Of a stretch of DNA of 64,000 nt, positions 1-8,526 are shown piece after piece (the first letter of the stretch is position 1; each line of letters opens with the position of its first letter). The notes under the pieces were generated by a model. It was given only the letters and a program-made list of their open reading frames with translations, did no database searches and was not told the origin of the DNA. This DNA comes from an uncultured Clostridia bacterium (lineage in GTDB: Bacteria > Bacillota > Clostridia > Christensenellales > CAG-917). Location of the stretch: assembly GCA_934233745.1 (NCBI GenBank), contig CAKQGN010000005.1:46254-110253 (forward strand), read 5' to 3'. The position numbers and the translations under genes were made by a program.

Positions 1-100
1 GACAAAGGCTAAAGAGCAAATCGCAAACGGAGATTTTTCATCCATTCCGTCTTGCTGCGTACCGCTTATGACGTCAAAGGAATTTGCGACGCTTGATTAG
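1..100 (+). CDS. 3' end of an unidentified gene (partial)
   Basis: An open frame enters from before the window and stops at TAG 98-100, giving 32 residues ending in KEFATLD. It has no start here. The next gene follows by about 115 bases in the same direction. In related Clostridia the following coiled-coil gene often sits near coaD, but this tail does not look like the CoaD C-terminus, so I do not name it. The assignment as coding rests only on the open frame and position. Confidence 0.35.
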   Translation, partial: TKAKEQIANGDFSSIPSCCVPLMTSKEFATLD

Positions 101-214
101 AATAACTGCCGATTTTACTCGGTCATACTGTTTATTGAACACGATAATGCGGGATAAATGCGTTTATCCTTGAAATTATAACGATAAATGAAAAATACAC
201 AAAAGGGGTGCTTT

Positions 215-664
215 ATGGAAACCATCGATATGCTTATCAATGAAATCGAAAGTGAAGTTTTGAAAGCGAAAAAAGCGGCGTTCAGCAGCAGCGACATTGT
301 CATTAACAAAGCGGTTTTGCTTGACCTTATTTCACGTTTCAGAGCAAGCTATCCGCTTGTTTTGCGCGAGGCGACACAAATCAAAAAAGAGCGTGACGAC
401 ATCATAGAAAAAGCCGAAAAGTATGCAAACGAAACAATGGACAAGGCAGAGGAACAAGCCAAACGCCTTATGACCGAAACCGAAGTCTATTCACGTGCAA
501 AAGCCGAAGCCGAAGCCATGCAACGCGAGGCGGAAGAAAACTATCACAAGATGGATTACGAAGCCCGTTCGCTTGCGTTCAACATTCTTGACAGTGCTGA
601 AAAGAGCATGAAAGACAGCCTTGACATCATCAATGACAGAAAGAGAAAACTCGTTGAGGAATAA
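215..664 (+). CDS. Coiled-coil protein, V-ATPase subunit H/DivIVA-like
   Basis: Protein of 149 residues, rich in Glu, Lys and Ala, with a long helical stretch at residues 45-145 (EKAEKYANETMDKAEEQAK and similar heptads). No membrane segment or catalytic motif is visible. It resembles small clostridial proteins usually annotated as ATPase or ATP synthase subunit-like. I chose the ATG at 215 because AAAAGGGGTG at 201-210 is well spaced before it; an upstream ATG at 188 lacks such a site. The cellular role is unknown; a structural or cell-division scaffold role would be inference only. Confidence 0.7.
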   Translation: METIDMLINEIESEVLKAKKAAFSSSDIVINKAVLLDLISRFRASYPLVLREATQIKKERDDIIEKAEKYANETMDKAEEQAKRLMTETEVYSRAKAEAEAMQREAEENYHKMDYEARSLAFNILDSAEKSMKDSLDIINDRKRKLVEE

Positions 665-729
665 GTAAGGCGCGTTTTTAGCAAAAAAGGAATATATCGA
701 GTGAAAAATATATTCGCTGTGCGAATATT

Positions 730-759
730 CTCGTCTTGCGACAAATAAATACAGACGAG
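730..759. repeat. Inverted repeat CTCGTC/GACGAG upstream of the dehydrogenase
   Basis: CTCGTC (730-735) and GACGAG (754-759) form an inverted repeat just before the dehydrogenase start. A second palindrome, ATATTCGC-TGT-GCGAATAT, lies directly before it (about 709-727). Either could be an operator or part of a leader hairpin. No regulator gene is adjacent, so function is speculative. Confidence 0.35.
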
Positions 760-776
760 TGATTTTTAGGTTGGAT

Positions 777-1712
777 ATGAATATAGTTGTTCTTGACGGC
801 GCAACGGCAAAAGGAAAGGAACTCGATTTCGATTTCCTAAATCAATTCGGCACCGTGACATATTATGACACAACAAAAGCCGAAGATGTTTTGTCGCGCG
901 CAAAAGCCGCCGATATTCTTGTTATAAACAAAGTCGTATTGGACAGAGCCACTTTGTCCGAATGCAACAATCTCAAACTGATCACAATTCTGGCAACAGG
1001 GTATAACATAGTCGATACAGACGCGGCAAGAGAGCTTGGCATAACGGTTTGCAATGTCCCGTATTACAGCACAAATTCCGTTGCACAACTCGTCTTTGCT
1101 TTTATACTTGAGTTTTCGTGCAAATTGTCTTTGCACACTCAATCCGTTGCGCGAGGAGATTGGCAAAATTGCGCAGACTTTGCGTATACTCTCGATACGT
1201 TGCATGAGCTTAACGGCAAGACGCTCGGAATTATCGGCTATGGCAGCATAGGAAGAAAAGTGGCGCAAATCGGCAAGTCATTCGGCATGAATATCCTTGT
1301 TAGTACAAGAACCCCCGTAGACGGCTGCGTGAGCAAAGAAGAAGTGTTTGAAAATGCGGATTTCATTACATTGCATTGCCCCCTGAACGAAGGCTCGAAA
1401 CTGATGATAAACGAAAAAAGTTTGTCGCTGTTTAAGCCCACGGCATATCTTATAAACACCGCGCGCGGAGGTCTTGTCGATGAAGAAGCCCTGGCAAACG
1501 CTTTGAACGAGGGAAGAATTGCGGGCGCAGGACTCGATGTGCTTACAAGCGAGCCGCCAAAAGCCGACAACCCTTTGCTTCATGCAAAAAATTGTCTTAT
1601 CACACCGCATATGGCGTGGGCAAGCGTAGAGGCGAGAATTAGGCTTTTGCACGCAACCGAGGACAACGTGCGCGCGTTTTTGCAAAATAACCCGATAAAC
1701 AAAGTCAATTGA
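777..1712 (+). CDS. D-2-hydroxyacid dehydrogenase (glycerate/hydroxypyruvate type)
   Basis: NAD-dependent D-isomer-specific 2-hydroxyacid dehydrogenase of about 311 residues. The Rossmann nucleotide loop reads GIIGYGSIGRKVA, followed by NTARGGLVDEEAL with the substrate-binding Arg, then DVLTSEPP with the catalytic Glu, and TPHMAWAS with the catalytic His. The overall pattern is closest to glycerate dehydrogenase/hydroxypyruvate reductase, but substrate cannot be fixed from sequence. ATG 777 is preferred (AGG at 768-770); GTG 759 in frame is the alternative. The gene stands alone and ends at a strong terminator facing the convergent mgtC-like gene. Confidence 0.85.
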   Translation: MNIVVLDGATAKGKELDFDFLNQFGTVTYYDTTKAEDVLSRAKAADILVINKVVLDRATLSECNNLKLITILATGYNIVDTDAARELGITVCNVPYYSTNSVAQLVFAFILEFSCKLSLHTQSVARGDWQNCADFAYTLDTLHELNGKTLGIIGYGSIGRKVAQIGKSFGMNILVSTRTPVDGCVSKEEVFENADFITLHCPLNEGSKLMINEKSLSLFKPTAYLINTARGGLVDEEALANALNEGRIAGAGLDVLTSEPPKADNPLLHAKNCLITPHMAWASVEARIRLLHATEDNVRAFLQNNPINKVN

Positions 1713-1745
1713 CAAAGTATAAAGTGTTTTGATATTTATATTTTC

Positions 1746-1786
1746 AAAAAAGAAAAAACACACTTGCGATGTGTTTTTTCTTTTTT
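1746..1786. terminator. Bidirectional terminator
   Basis: Seventeen-base-pair stem (AAAAAAGAAAAAACACA with its complement) around the loop CTTGCGA, with A and T tracts on both sides. It separates the convergent dehydrogenase and MgtC-like genes. Confidence 0.9.
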
Positions 1787-1807
1787 GCATATGTTCGATT
1801 GTTGCTT

Positions 1808-2512
1808 TTATTCGTCGGTGCGCTCGATTGCCAAAAGATGCTTTGGAAATTCACGCATAAGGGCGTTGAATTGGTTGGGGTCAAGCTCTTCCATTGTGGC
1901 GATTTCAACAGTGGCAATAAGGCTTTCGCCAACGAGTTTTGCCTTGTAGGAACTCACTTTTTTTGCGCCGAGTTTTTGCATGATTTGGGGCAAAATCTCG
2001 TCGTTTTCCGCCCAAATTTGCATCTTTACAATGGCGATATGTCGGGTGGTGAACGCTTTGATGGGAAGGTGGAATATCAGCTGCAAAAGCAGTATCATCG
2101 CCGTTGCAACAACACCCGTCACAACAAATCCGCCACCGATTGCCATGCCGATTGCCGACGTCGCCCATACGCCTGCCGCCGTCGTAAGCCCGTGCATAAC
2201 GTCGCGCCTGTACATGATTATGCCTGCGCCCAAAAAGCCGATGCCCGTGACGACTTGCGCCGCGATTCGCGTTGCGTCGCTGTTGAATGTGCCGCCCGTG
2301 ATGTCACTAAAAAGCGGTACGGTGAGATATTTTGACAATATCATAAACAAACACGAGGCAAGACATACGATTGCGTGCGTGCGTATGCCTGCTTCTTTAC
2401 TTCTTGATTTCCTTTCAAAGCCGATTGCAAGACCGCAAATTATCGCAATCAACATTCTCACGATAAAATGCCAGACATCCCTCGTCCAATCGACAACAGC
2501 CCAATTATCCAT
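1808..2512 (-). CDS. MgtC/SapB family membrane protein
   Basis: Integral membrane protein of about 234 residues. The N-terminal MgtC domain has about four to five hydrophobic segments with the family signatures IGFERKSRSKEAGIRTH and GIGFLGAGIIM, followed by TTAAGVWATSAIGMAIGGG. A soluble ACT-like C-terminal domain covers roughly residues 150-230. Family members are linked to Mg2+ or acid stress and to P-type ATPase modulation; no partner is adjacent here. GAGG at 2519-2522 sits six bases before the ATG at 2512, so I take that start rather than the ATG at 2518 or the TTG at 2524. Confidence 0.88.
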   Translation of the reverse strand: MDNWAVVDWTRDVWHFIVRMLIAIICGLAIGFERKSRSKEAGIRTHAIVCLASCLFMILSKYLTVPLFSDITGGTFNSDATRIAAQVVTGIGFLGAGIIMYRRDVMHGLTTAAGVWATSAIGMAIGGGFVVTGVVATAMILLLQLIFHLPIKAFTTRHIAIVKMQIWAENDEILPQIMQKLGAKKVSSYKAKLVGESLIATVEIATMEELDPNQFNALMREFPKHLLAIERTDE

Positions 2513-2539
2513 ATGCATCCTCAAAATTTGTGTTGATTA

Positions 2540-2569
2540 ATTATACATTTCATATATTATGTATGTCAA
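2540..2569 (-). promoter_or_regulatory. Promoter of the mgtC-like gene
   Basis: On the minus strand TTGACA (2564-2569) and TATAAT (2540-2545) are separated by 18 bases. Both hexamers match the consensus. Confidence 0.85.
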
Positions 2570-2637
2570 TATCAGTTTTGAATTTTTTTTTGCAACATAC
2601 TTCTTTTGATTTGAAAGAGGCATATTGGCATATATTT

Positions 2638-2667
2638 TTGACAATGCGTTTTTAATGATGATATAAT
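2638..2667 (+). promoter_or_regulatory. Promoter of folD
   Basis: TTGACA (2638-2643), an 18-base spacer and TATAAT (2662-2667). The ribosome site AGAGGTG follows 7 bases later, so the leader is very short. Confidence 0.85.
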
Positions 2668-2684
2668 AACAAAAGAGGTGCGCT

Positions 2685-3545
2685 ATGCAAATTATTGACG
2701 GAAAACTTGTGGCAAAACTCACAAGAGAGCAAATCAAAAAAGAAGTCGAACAACTCAAATCGTTGAAGTATCCCGACGCTATCGGGCTTGCCGTAATTTT
2801 GGTCGGAGACGATCCCGCCTCGCAAGTTTATGTGAGAAACAAAATCAAAGCGTGCGACGAAGTCGGTATAAAATCCTTTCTTTGCAAACTTCCTGCCGAA
2901 AGCACGTTTGACGAGGTTGCCGGCACGATAAGTTATCTCAACGAAAATCCCGACGTTTCGGGCATGATTTTGCAACTTCCGCTTCCGAAACATCTTGACG
3001 AAAACTCGCTTTTGGACCTTATAGATCCAAACAAGGACGTTGACGGTTGCCATTACGTTCAAAAGGGTAGACTTTGGACGGGAAGGGACAGTCTTGTCGC
3101 TTGCACTCCGTCCGGAGTCATGAAATTGCTCGAATATTACGATATTCCGCTCGAGGGCAAAAACGCCGTTGTAATCGGTCGCTCGAACCTTGTCGGAAAA
3201 CCGCTTGCGCAGCTTCTTCTCGACAAAAACTGCACCGTTACGATATGCCATTCAAAAACACGCAATCTCGGCGAGATTGTGTCGAAAGCAGACATCGTTT
3301 GTGTTGCGATAGGCAAAGCGAAGTTTCTTACGGCCGACATGGTAAAAGAGGGCGCAGTGGTTGTAGATGTGGGTATGGACAGAGATGAAAACGGCAAACT
3401 TTGCGGCGACGTGGATTTTGACGCCGTTGCGCCTAAATGCTCGTTCATAACGCCTGTACCGGGCGGCGTCGGTCCTATGACGGTGACGATGCTTTTGGCA
3501 AACACCGTGAAAGCATATAAAGCACAAAACGAAATCGAGGTATAA
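2685..3545 (+). CDS. folD: Bifunctional methylenetetrahydrofolate dehydrogenase/cyclohydrolase
   Basis: Cytosolic FolD of 286 residues, the usual length, interconverting 5,10-methylene- and 10-formyl-tetrahydrofolate in one-carbon metabolism. Visible signatures are VGDDPASQVYVRNKIKAC with the catalytic Lys, ILQLPLPKHL, DVDGCH, and the NADP-binding region VIGRSNLVGKPLA. The C-terminus has TPVPGGVGPMTVTMLL. RBS AGAGGTG precedes ATG 2685. It is monocistronic and diverges from the mgtC-like gene. Confidence 0.97.
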   Translation: MQIIDGKLVAKLTREQIKKEVEQLKSLKYPDAIGLAVILVGDDPASQVYVRNKIKACDEVGIKSFLCKLPAESTFDEVAGTISYLNENPDVSGMILQLPLPKHLDENSLLDLIDPNKDVDGCHYVQKGRLWTGRDSLVACTPSGVMKLLEYYDIPLEGKNAVVIGRSNLVGKPLAQLLLDKNCTVTICHSKTRNLGEIVSKADIVCVAIGKAKFLTADMVKEGAVVVDVGMDRDENGKLCGDVDFDAVAPKCSFITPVPGGVGPMTVTMLLANTVKAYKAQNEIEV

Positions 3546-3604
3546 CGCCTCGGTTTTTTGATTGTAGAAAGCGTTTTTGAATGATTAACTAGTAAATTTC
3601 TTTC

Positions 3605-3633
3605 TTGCATGAAAAGATATGTTATGCTACAAT
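3605..3633 (+). promoter_or_regulatory. Promoter of the enoate reductase gene
   Basis: TTGCAT (3605-3610), a 17-base spacer, TACAAT (3628-3633). RBS CAGGGAGA follows at 3673-3680. Confidence 0.75.
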
Positions 3634-3683
3634 TGATACAGTAAAACTACAAATTGACCGCATATCGTGCGTCAGGGAGAATT

Positions 3684-5792
3684 ATGAAATACAAAATGCT
3701 GTTTTCGCCTATGAAAATAGGCAACTGCGAAATCAAAAATCGTATTGTGATGTCGCCCATGCTTATGGGCTTCGGTAAGTTTGACGGTTGCGTTACCGAG
3801 CAACTTATGGACTATTACGAGGAGCGTGCAAAGGGCGGCACGGGACTTATCATCACCGAAATTACTCGTATAAACGACTTTCACGGTTCGGCGGCGTTTG
3901 CGCAACTCGGCGCAAGCCATGATTATCAAATCCCCGGACTTCATGAATTTGCCGAGCGCATTCACAAGCACGGTGCGAAACTGTTTGTACAACTGCATCA
4001 TCCCGGTCGTCAAAACGTCGGTCTTGCAATCGGCACGGTGCCTGTTTGCATTGCCATGACAAGAATGTGCAAAAAATTCCCGAAATTTCTTTTCGGCGTT
4101 GCGCCGAAGATAGCTCCGTTTATGTCAAAATACAATATCGCGCTTTCCTCCGTATCCGCGTCAAAATGCGAGCCGAGCTACTTTGCGGGCGGAAGAGTGC
4201 GTGCGCTCAGCCACAGGGAAGTGAAAAAGGTGATTAGCCAATTTATCGACGGAGCGGTGCGCTGTCAAAAAGCGGGTATAGACGGCGTGGAACTTCACGG
4301 TACGCACGGATACCTCATTCAGCAATTTTTGTCTCCGAATACAAATCACAGAACAGACGAATACGGCGGCAGTTTTGAAAACAGACTGCGTTTTTTGCGT
4401 GAAATCGTCGAAGGAATCCGCAAACAGTGCGGCGATTACCCCATTATCGTTCGCCTCACCGTTGACGAATTCTATGAAAAAATCGGACAACCGGGCAAGG
4501 GTTACGATTTTGAAACAGGCTTGAAATATGCAAAAGCGATTGCGGATATGGGGGTTGACGCAATCGATGTTTCGAGCGCGGCATACGATACCTTCAACTA
4601 TTGGCTCGAACCTACCAGTTTCGATTGCGGTTGGAGAAAGTATCTTGCGGCGGCAGTCAAAAAAGAGGTCGGCATACCTGTCATTGCGGCAAACCTCATT
4701 CGCACGCCCGAACAAGCCGAAAAACAACTCGAAGAAGGCGATCAGGACTTTGTTTCTCTTGGCAGACCGCATATTGCCGATCCGCATTGGGCAGAAAAGG
4801 CGCAAAGCGGACATGAAAACGAAATCAAACGTTGCCTTTGCTGTCTATATTGTATTGAATGCATGCAAGACAATGCGTATCACGGCGACCACGGCTATTG
4901 CGCAGTCAACCCCACTGTCGGCAGAGAAAAGGAATTTGACAATCTTCCCCATGACGGAAACGGCAGAGTAGTCGTTGTCGTCGGAGCGGGCGTTGCGGGG
5001 CTGACTTGTGCCGAAATGCTCTCAAGAAGAGGATTCAAAGCAATCGTTCTTGAAAAAGACGACAAAATCGGCGGACAAATTCAACTTGCCGATAAGCCGC
5101 CCAAAAAAGAAAAACTCGCCTGGAGTTTTGAGGATATGCGCACAAACGCCGAAAAATTCGGAGCAGAAATCATTTTGAACACCGAGGCAACACCCGAAAT
5201 CATAGCAAGCTACAATCCTTATGCGGTTGTCATCGCAACAGGCGCATGTGCTGTCAAACCTCGCTCTATCGAGGGCGTAAACCTTGCAAACGTTTATACC
5301 ACAACGCAGATTTTGAGCGGTGAAGTTAAACTCGAAAACAAAACCGTCGCACTTATCGGTTCGGGTATGACAGGGCTGGAAACTGCCGAAATGTTGATAG
5401 AGCATGACAACAAAGTCGCTATCGTAGACATGTCGGATACGCTCGCTCCCGGAACATGGTTTCAGCACCTTGACGACATTGTGCCGAAACTCGACGCAAA
5501 GGGAACGCAATACATTCTTTCGCACAAACTCAATTCTATTGACGAAAAAGGCATCGTAATAGAGCCTGTGAAATTCGATAAGCATCAAAAACCCGTCGGC
5601 AAGGGCAATCCGTACCACATAGACGCAGACGCGGTTGTTTTGTCGCTCGGCGCACGCTCGGTGAATTCTCTTGCAAAGGAACTCGAAGGGAAAGTGAACA
5701 ATCTTTTTGTCATCGGTGACGCAAAGAAAGTGGGAAGAATTGCAGACGCAACGCGCGAAGCGTACGACGTTGCAATCCACAAACTCAAATAA
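3684..5792 (+). CDS. NADH:flavin oxidoreductase, 2,4-dienoyl-CoA reductase/BaiCD-like
   Basis: Three-part redox enzyme of 702 residues. Residues 1-370 form an Old Yellow Enzyme TIM barrel binding FMN (LHHPGRQN, GVELHGTHGYLIQQFLSP, TDEYGGSFENR). Residues about 380-420 carry a cysteine cluster, RCLCCLYCIEC followed by GYCAVNP, typical of the [4Fe-4S] linker. The rest is an FAD/NAD(P) module with VVVVGAGVAGLTCAEML and LIGSGMTGLETAEML. Such enzymes reduce enoates or dienoyl-CoA, or act in bile-acid A-ring reduction; the natural substrate here is not evident. Start ATG 3684 follows CAGGGAGA. It lies alone between promoter and terminator. Confidence 0.9.
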   Translation: MKYKMLFSPMKIGNCEIKNRIVMSPMLMGFGKFDGCVTEQLMDYYEERAKGGTGLIITEITRINDFHGSAAFAQLGASHDYQIPGLHEFAERIHKHGAKLFVQLHHPGRQNVGLAIGTVPVCIAMTRMCKKFPKFLFGVAPKIAPFMSKYNIALSSVSASKCEPSYFAGGRVRALSHREVKKVISQFIDGAVRCQKAGIDGVELHGTHGYLIQQFLSPNTNHRTDEYGGSFENRLRFLREIVEGIRKQCGDYPIIVRLTVDEFYEKIGQPGKGYDFETGLKYAKAIADMGVDAIDVSSAAYDTFNYWLEPTSFDCGWRKYLAAAVKKEVGIPVIAANLIRTPEQAEKQLEEGDQDFVSLGRPHIADPHWAEKAQSGHENEIKRCLCCLYCIECMQDNAYHGDHGYCAVNPTVGREKEFDNLPHDGNGRVVVVVGAGVAGLTCAEMLSRRGFKAIVLEKDDKIGGQIQLADKPPKKEKLAWSFEDMRTNAEKFGAEIILNTEATPEIIASYNPYAVVIATGACAVKPRSIEGVNLANVYTTTQILSGEVKLENKTVALIGSGMTGLETAEMLIEHDNKVAIVDMSDTLAPGTWFQHLDDIVPKLDAKGTQYILSHKLNSIDEKGIVIEPVKFDKHQKPVGKGNPYHIDADAVVLSLGARSVNSLAKELEGKVNNLFVIGDAKKVGRIADATREAYDVAIHKLK

Positions 5793-5821
5793 TTCAAATA
5801 TTTGAAAACCTGATGAAAATG

Positions 5822-5864
5822 TGCGATTTATGCGGTTAGATGCCGCAAAATCGCGCTTTTTTTT
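5822..5864 (+). terminator. Rho-independent terminator
   Basis: GCGATTT-A-TGCGG, loop TTAGATG, CCGCA-AAATCGC, then an eight-T tract. Ends the reductase transcript; its T-tract overlaps the -35 of the next promoter. Confidence 0.9.
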
Positions 5865-5891
5865 GTCTTGTGATAAGGCTTGCTTTATGAT
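5863..5891 (+). promoter_or_regulatory. Promoter of the phosphodiesterase gene
   Basis: TTGTCT (5863-5868), 17-base spacer, TATGAT (5886-5891), directly after the upstream terminator. Confidence 0.7.
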
Positions 5892-5923
5892 AAAATAAAA
5901 CTATAAAACTTGTGAGGCGAACT

Positions 5924-7027
5924 ATGCGTAAATCGATTCCCGTAAATTACGACGATTCTTTGGTGTCTTTGGCTTGTTCGGTGCTGAAACGCTTTGGCGC
6001 ACCGTACGGGCATAATACGCTCAAAGACTTTGACGATTTGCTTGCGAAAGGCTATAAAAACGTCGTGGTTATGCTTTTTGACGGTATGGGCGTGAAGATT
6101 CTCGACAAGCACGAGAATTGCGCTCCGTTTTTGCGTTCGCATTTGGTGCGCCCGATATGCTCGGTTTTTCCGCCTACAACCACTGCCGCAACGACGTCAA
6201 TCGAAACGGGACTTACGCCTTTGGAACACGGTTGGCTCGGTTGGGCGCTCTATTTCAAAGAAATAGACAAGAACGTGTGCCTGTTTACGAATACCGTTTT
6301 CGGCTCGGAGGAGATTGCCGCCGATTATCCCGTTGCAAAAAGCGCCATTGCATACGATAGCGTCCAGAAAAAGATAAAAAACGTCGGAAATCAGGCTTAT
6401 TTCGTGTCAAAACATGCCGAAATCAAGACGGACAGCGTGCATACGACCTGCCAAATCGTAAAGGAATTGTGCCAAAAAGAAGGATATAAGTATATCTATA
6501 CGTATTGGCATCAACCCGACCACGATATGCACGATTTCGGCACTACGGACGAAAGAGTAGCAGAGCAAATCAGATTGATAAACGACGAGGTTGAGAATCT
6601 CTGCAAAGATTTGAAAGACACCATAGTTGTCGTCACGGCGGATCACGGACTAGTGGACGTTGAATGGAAGTCGCTTTGCGATTATCCCGAAATTGCCGAT
6701 ACGCTTGAAAGAGTGCCGTCTATCGAACCGAGGGCAATGTCGATTTTTGTCAAAAAAGGCAGAAAAAAGGACTTTGAAAACGCTTTTGAAAAGGTGTTCG
6801 GAAATGATTATATCCTTTTCACACACGAGGAAGTCGTCAAAAACGGGTTGTTCGGGGAGGGGAAACCGAATCCTCGTTTTGAAGATTTTGTCGGCGATTA
6901 CGTTGCCGTGGCAACGGGGAAAGTGTGCGTCAATTCGTTTGAACTATCCGACGAAGAGTTTGTCGGTATGCACGCAGGGGCGTGCATCGACGAAATTCTC
7001 GTGCCGTTTATCGTCGTTGAAACTTGA
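5924..7027 (+). CDS. Type I phosphodiesterase/nucleotide pyrophosphatase family hydrolase
   Basis: Alkaline-phosphatase superfamily protein of about 367 residues. Metal-site motifs are VVVMLFDGMG near the start, PPTTTAATTSIETGLTP with the nucleophile Thr, YWHQPDHDMHDFGT and VVTADHGLVD. This pattern is that of NPP-like phosphodiesterases or phosphoglycerate-mutase-like hydrolases. No signal peptide is visible, so it is likely cytosolic. GTGAGGCGA before ATG 5924 fixes the start over the upstream GTG at 5912. Substrate unknown; the gene is monocistronic. Confidence 0.85.
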   Translation: MRKSIPVNYDDSLVSLACSVLKRFGAPYGHNTLKDFDDLLAKGYKNVVVMLFDGMGVKILDKHENCAPFLRSHLVRPICSVFPPTTTAATTSIETGLTPLEHGWLGWALYFKEIDKNVCLFTNTVFGSEEIAADYPVAKSAIAYDSVQKKIKNVGNQAYFVSKHAEIKTDSVHTTCQIVKELCQKEGYKYIYTYWHQPDHDMHDFGTTDERVAEQIRLINDEVENLCKDLKDTIVVVTADHGLVDVEWKSLCDYPEIADTLERVPSIEPRAMSIFVKKGRKKDFENAFEKVFGNDYILFTHEEVVKNGLFGEGKPNPRFEDFVGDYVAVATGKVCVNSFELSDEEFVGMHAGACIDEILVPFIVVET

Positions 7028-7049
7028 CTTTGTCAAAAACAGATACTTA

Positions 7050-7091
7050 GCCTCCTCGCAAGCGATTTAACGATTTTGCGCGGAGGCTTTT
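7050..7091 (+). terminator. Terminator after the phosphodiesterase
   Basis: GCCTCC (7050-7055) pairs with GGAGGC (7082-7087), followed by TTTT. Inner bases are AT-rich and partly pair (TCGCAA with TTGCGC-like bases). Confidence 0.7.
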
Positions 7092-7120
7092 GAATTTTCG
7101 GAGTTTTTTCGCATAAAATT

Positions 7121-7186
7121 TTCTTACAAACGTTAAATTTGCTATTGATATTTTTATATCAATATAGTAAAATTTGTTTGTAAGAA
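7121..7186. repeat. 66-base imperfect palindrome upstream of aconitase X
   Basis: TTCTTACAAAC (7121-7131) and GTTTGTAAGAA (7176-7186) are exact inverted arms. ATTGATAT and ATATCAAT pair around a TTTT loop in the centre, and AAATTT tracts lie between. It occupies most of the upstream region of the aconitase X operon. A weak promoter (TTGCTA, 18 bases, TATAGT) lies inside it. It could be an operator, a leader hairpin or a short mobile-element remnant. Confidence 0.6.
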
Positions 7187-7234
7187 CGATAAAGTTTGCG
7201 CAATACGGAAAGTAATGCGCCAAGAGGGATAAAT

Positions 7235-8521
7235 ATGAAATACAACATGCAACTCACTCCCGAACAAGCCGACATTCTCAACGGCAAAAAGGGAGAAACG
7301 ATGGCAAAAGTCATGGAAACACTCGTTATGTTCGGCGATATTTTCGGAGCAAAACGTATGGTTGAAGTGACGCACAAAGAGGGACACCTCGTCACGAGCT
7401 TCGGCATAGGTCTTTTGAAGCCTCTTTATAAGACGATGGACAGACTTATTGCCGACGGAATAAAAACCCAAGGTGCTTTTACGGTGGATCCTCGTCCGCT
7501 CGACAGAAAAAACGTCAAATATTCCTTGCTCGATCGCCTTGTCAATGAGAAAATCATGTATTCTCAACAAGAGCATTATGAGCAGCAGTTGAAAGCGGTC
7601 GGTTTGAAGGACGCCAACGCATTTACTTGCGCTTGCTATCTCGACGAAGTGGGCAATGTCCCGAAGAAGGGCGATATACTTTCCTGGGCGGAATCGAGCG
7701 CGGTCGTTTATGCAAACTCCGTTCTCGGCGCACGCTGCAACAGAAACAGCGGTATGCTCGATTTGTTCGGCTCGATTGTGGGTTGCGTTCCCGAATTCGG
7801 GCTTCTGACCGATGAGGGAAGAAAAGCGACGTGGATTGTCAAAGTCGAAACGACAAAAATCCCCGAAGCACAAATTCTCGGAAGCGCAATCGGCATGAAA
7901 GTTGTCGAAGACGTGCCGTATGTTTTCGGCCTTGACAAGTGGATCGGATCCGAACTCACCGACGAAGCGAAAGGCTACCTCAAAGATTTCGGCGCGGCGA
8001 CAGCATCAAACGGTGCGGTCGGACTCTATCATATCGACAACCTTACCCCCGAAGCAAAGGAACTCGGTCAAAAACTCATCGTCGAAAATCCGAAAGTGTA
8101 CGTCATCGACGACGCGGAACTCGAAAGAGTGTACAAGAGCTATCCGAATATGTGGAAAAAGCCCGACAGCAAAGCTACCATGGCATTTGTGGGCTGTCCG
8201 CATCTGACGTTCACTCAACTCAACGAATGGACGGATATGATTGAAAAAGCACTCAAAGAAAGCGGAAAGAAGAAAGTTGCGTTGCAGACAATCGTTTGCT
8301 CTGCACCCGACGTGGTGGAAAAATTCAAAAATACGCCTGCATACAACCGTCTTATCGCGACGGGCGCAAAGCTCACGAGCATTTGTCCGCTTATGTATAC
8401 CAACAATCCGCTCACAAAGGGTAAATCCATTGCGACTTGCTCAAACAAACTCCGCACTTACAGCATCGCAAGATACTACAAGACGGCAGATCTTCTCAAT
8501 ATCATCGCAGGAAAGGAGTGA
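7235..8521 (+). CDS. Aconitase X catalytic (large) subunit
   Basis: Protein of 428 residues matching the AcnX catalytic domain (DUF521) family. Recognisable parts are LTPEQADILNGKKGE at the start, FGDIFGAKRMVEV, the Cys-containing TCACYLDEVGNVP, NSVLGARCNRNSGMLDL and GCPHLTFTQL. Related enzymes are cis-3-hydroxy-L-proline dehydratases in bacteria and mevalonate-5-phosphate dehydratases in archaea; both use an Fe-S cluster. No proline or isoprenoid gene is adjacent, so the substrate is open, with hydroxyproline dehydration the more likely for a gut bacterium. GAGGG precedes ATG 7235. Confidence 0.88.
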   Translation: MKYNMQLTPEQADILNGKKGETMAKVMETLVMFGDIFGAKRMVEVTHKEGHLVTSFGIGLLKPLYKTMDRLIADGIKTQGAFTVDPRPLDRKNVKYSLLDRLVNEKIMYSQQEHYEQQLKAVGLKDANAFTCACYLDEVGNVPKKGDILSWAESSAVVYANSVLGARCNRNSGMLDLFGSIVGCVPEFGLLTDEGRKATWIVKVETTKIPEAQILGSAIGMKVVEDVPYVFGLDKWIGSELTDEAKGYLKDFGAATASNGAVGLYHIDNLTPEAKELGQKLIVENPKVYVIDDAELERVYKSYPNMWKKPDSKATMAFVGCPHLTFTQLNEWTDMIEKALKESGKKKVALQTIVCSAPDVVEKFKNTPAYNRLIATGAKLTSICPLMYTNNPLTKGKSIATCSNKLRTYSIARYYKTADLLNIIAGKE

Positions 8522-8526
8522 AGACT

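Noticed and set aside
1..100. C-terminus of coaD
   Set aside because: The neighbour suggests it, but the 32 visible residues do not resemble the CoaD C-terminal helix.
837..1268. Antisense open frame inside the hydroxyacid dehydrogenase
   Set aside because: Shadow of the coding strand; no ribosome site or family resemblance. The same holds for the many other antisense frames.
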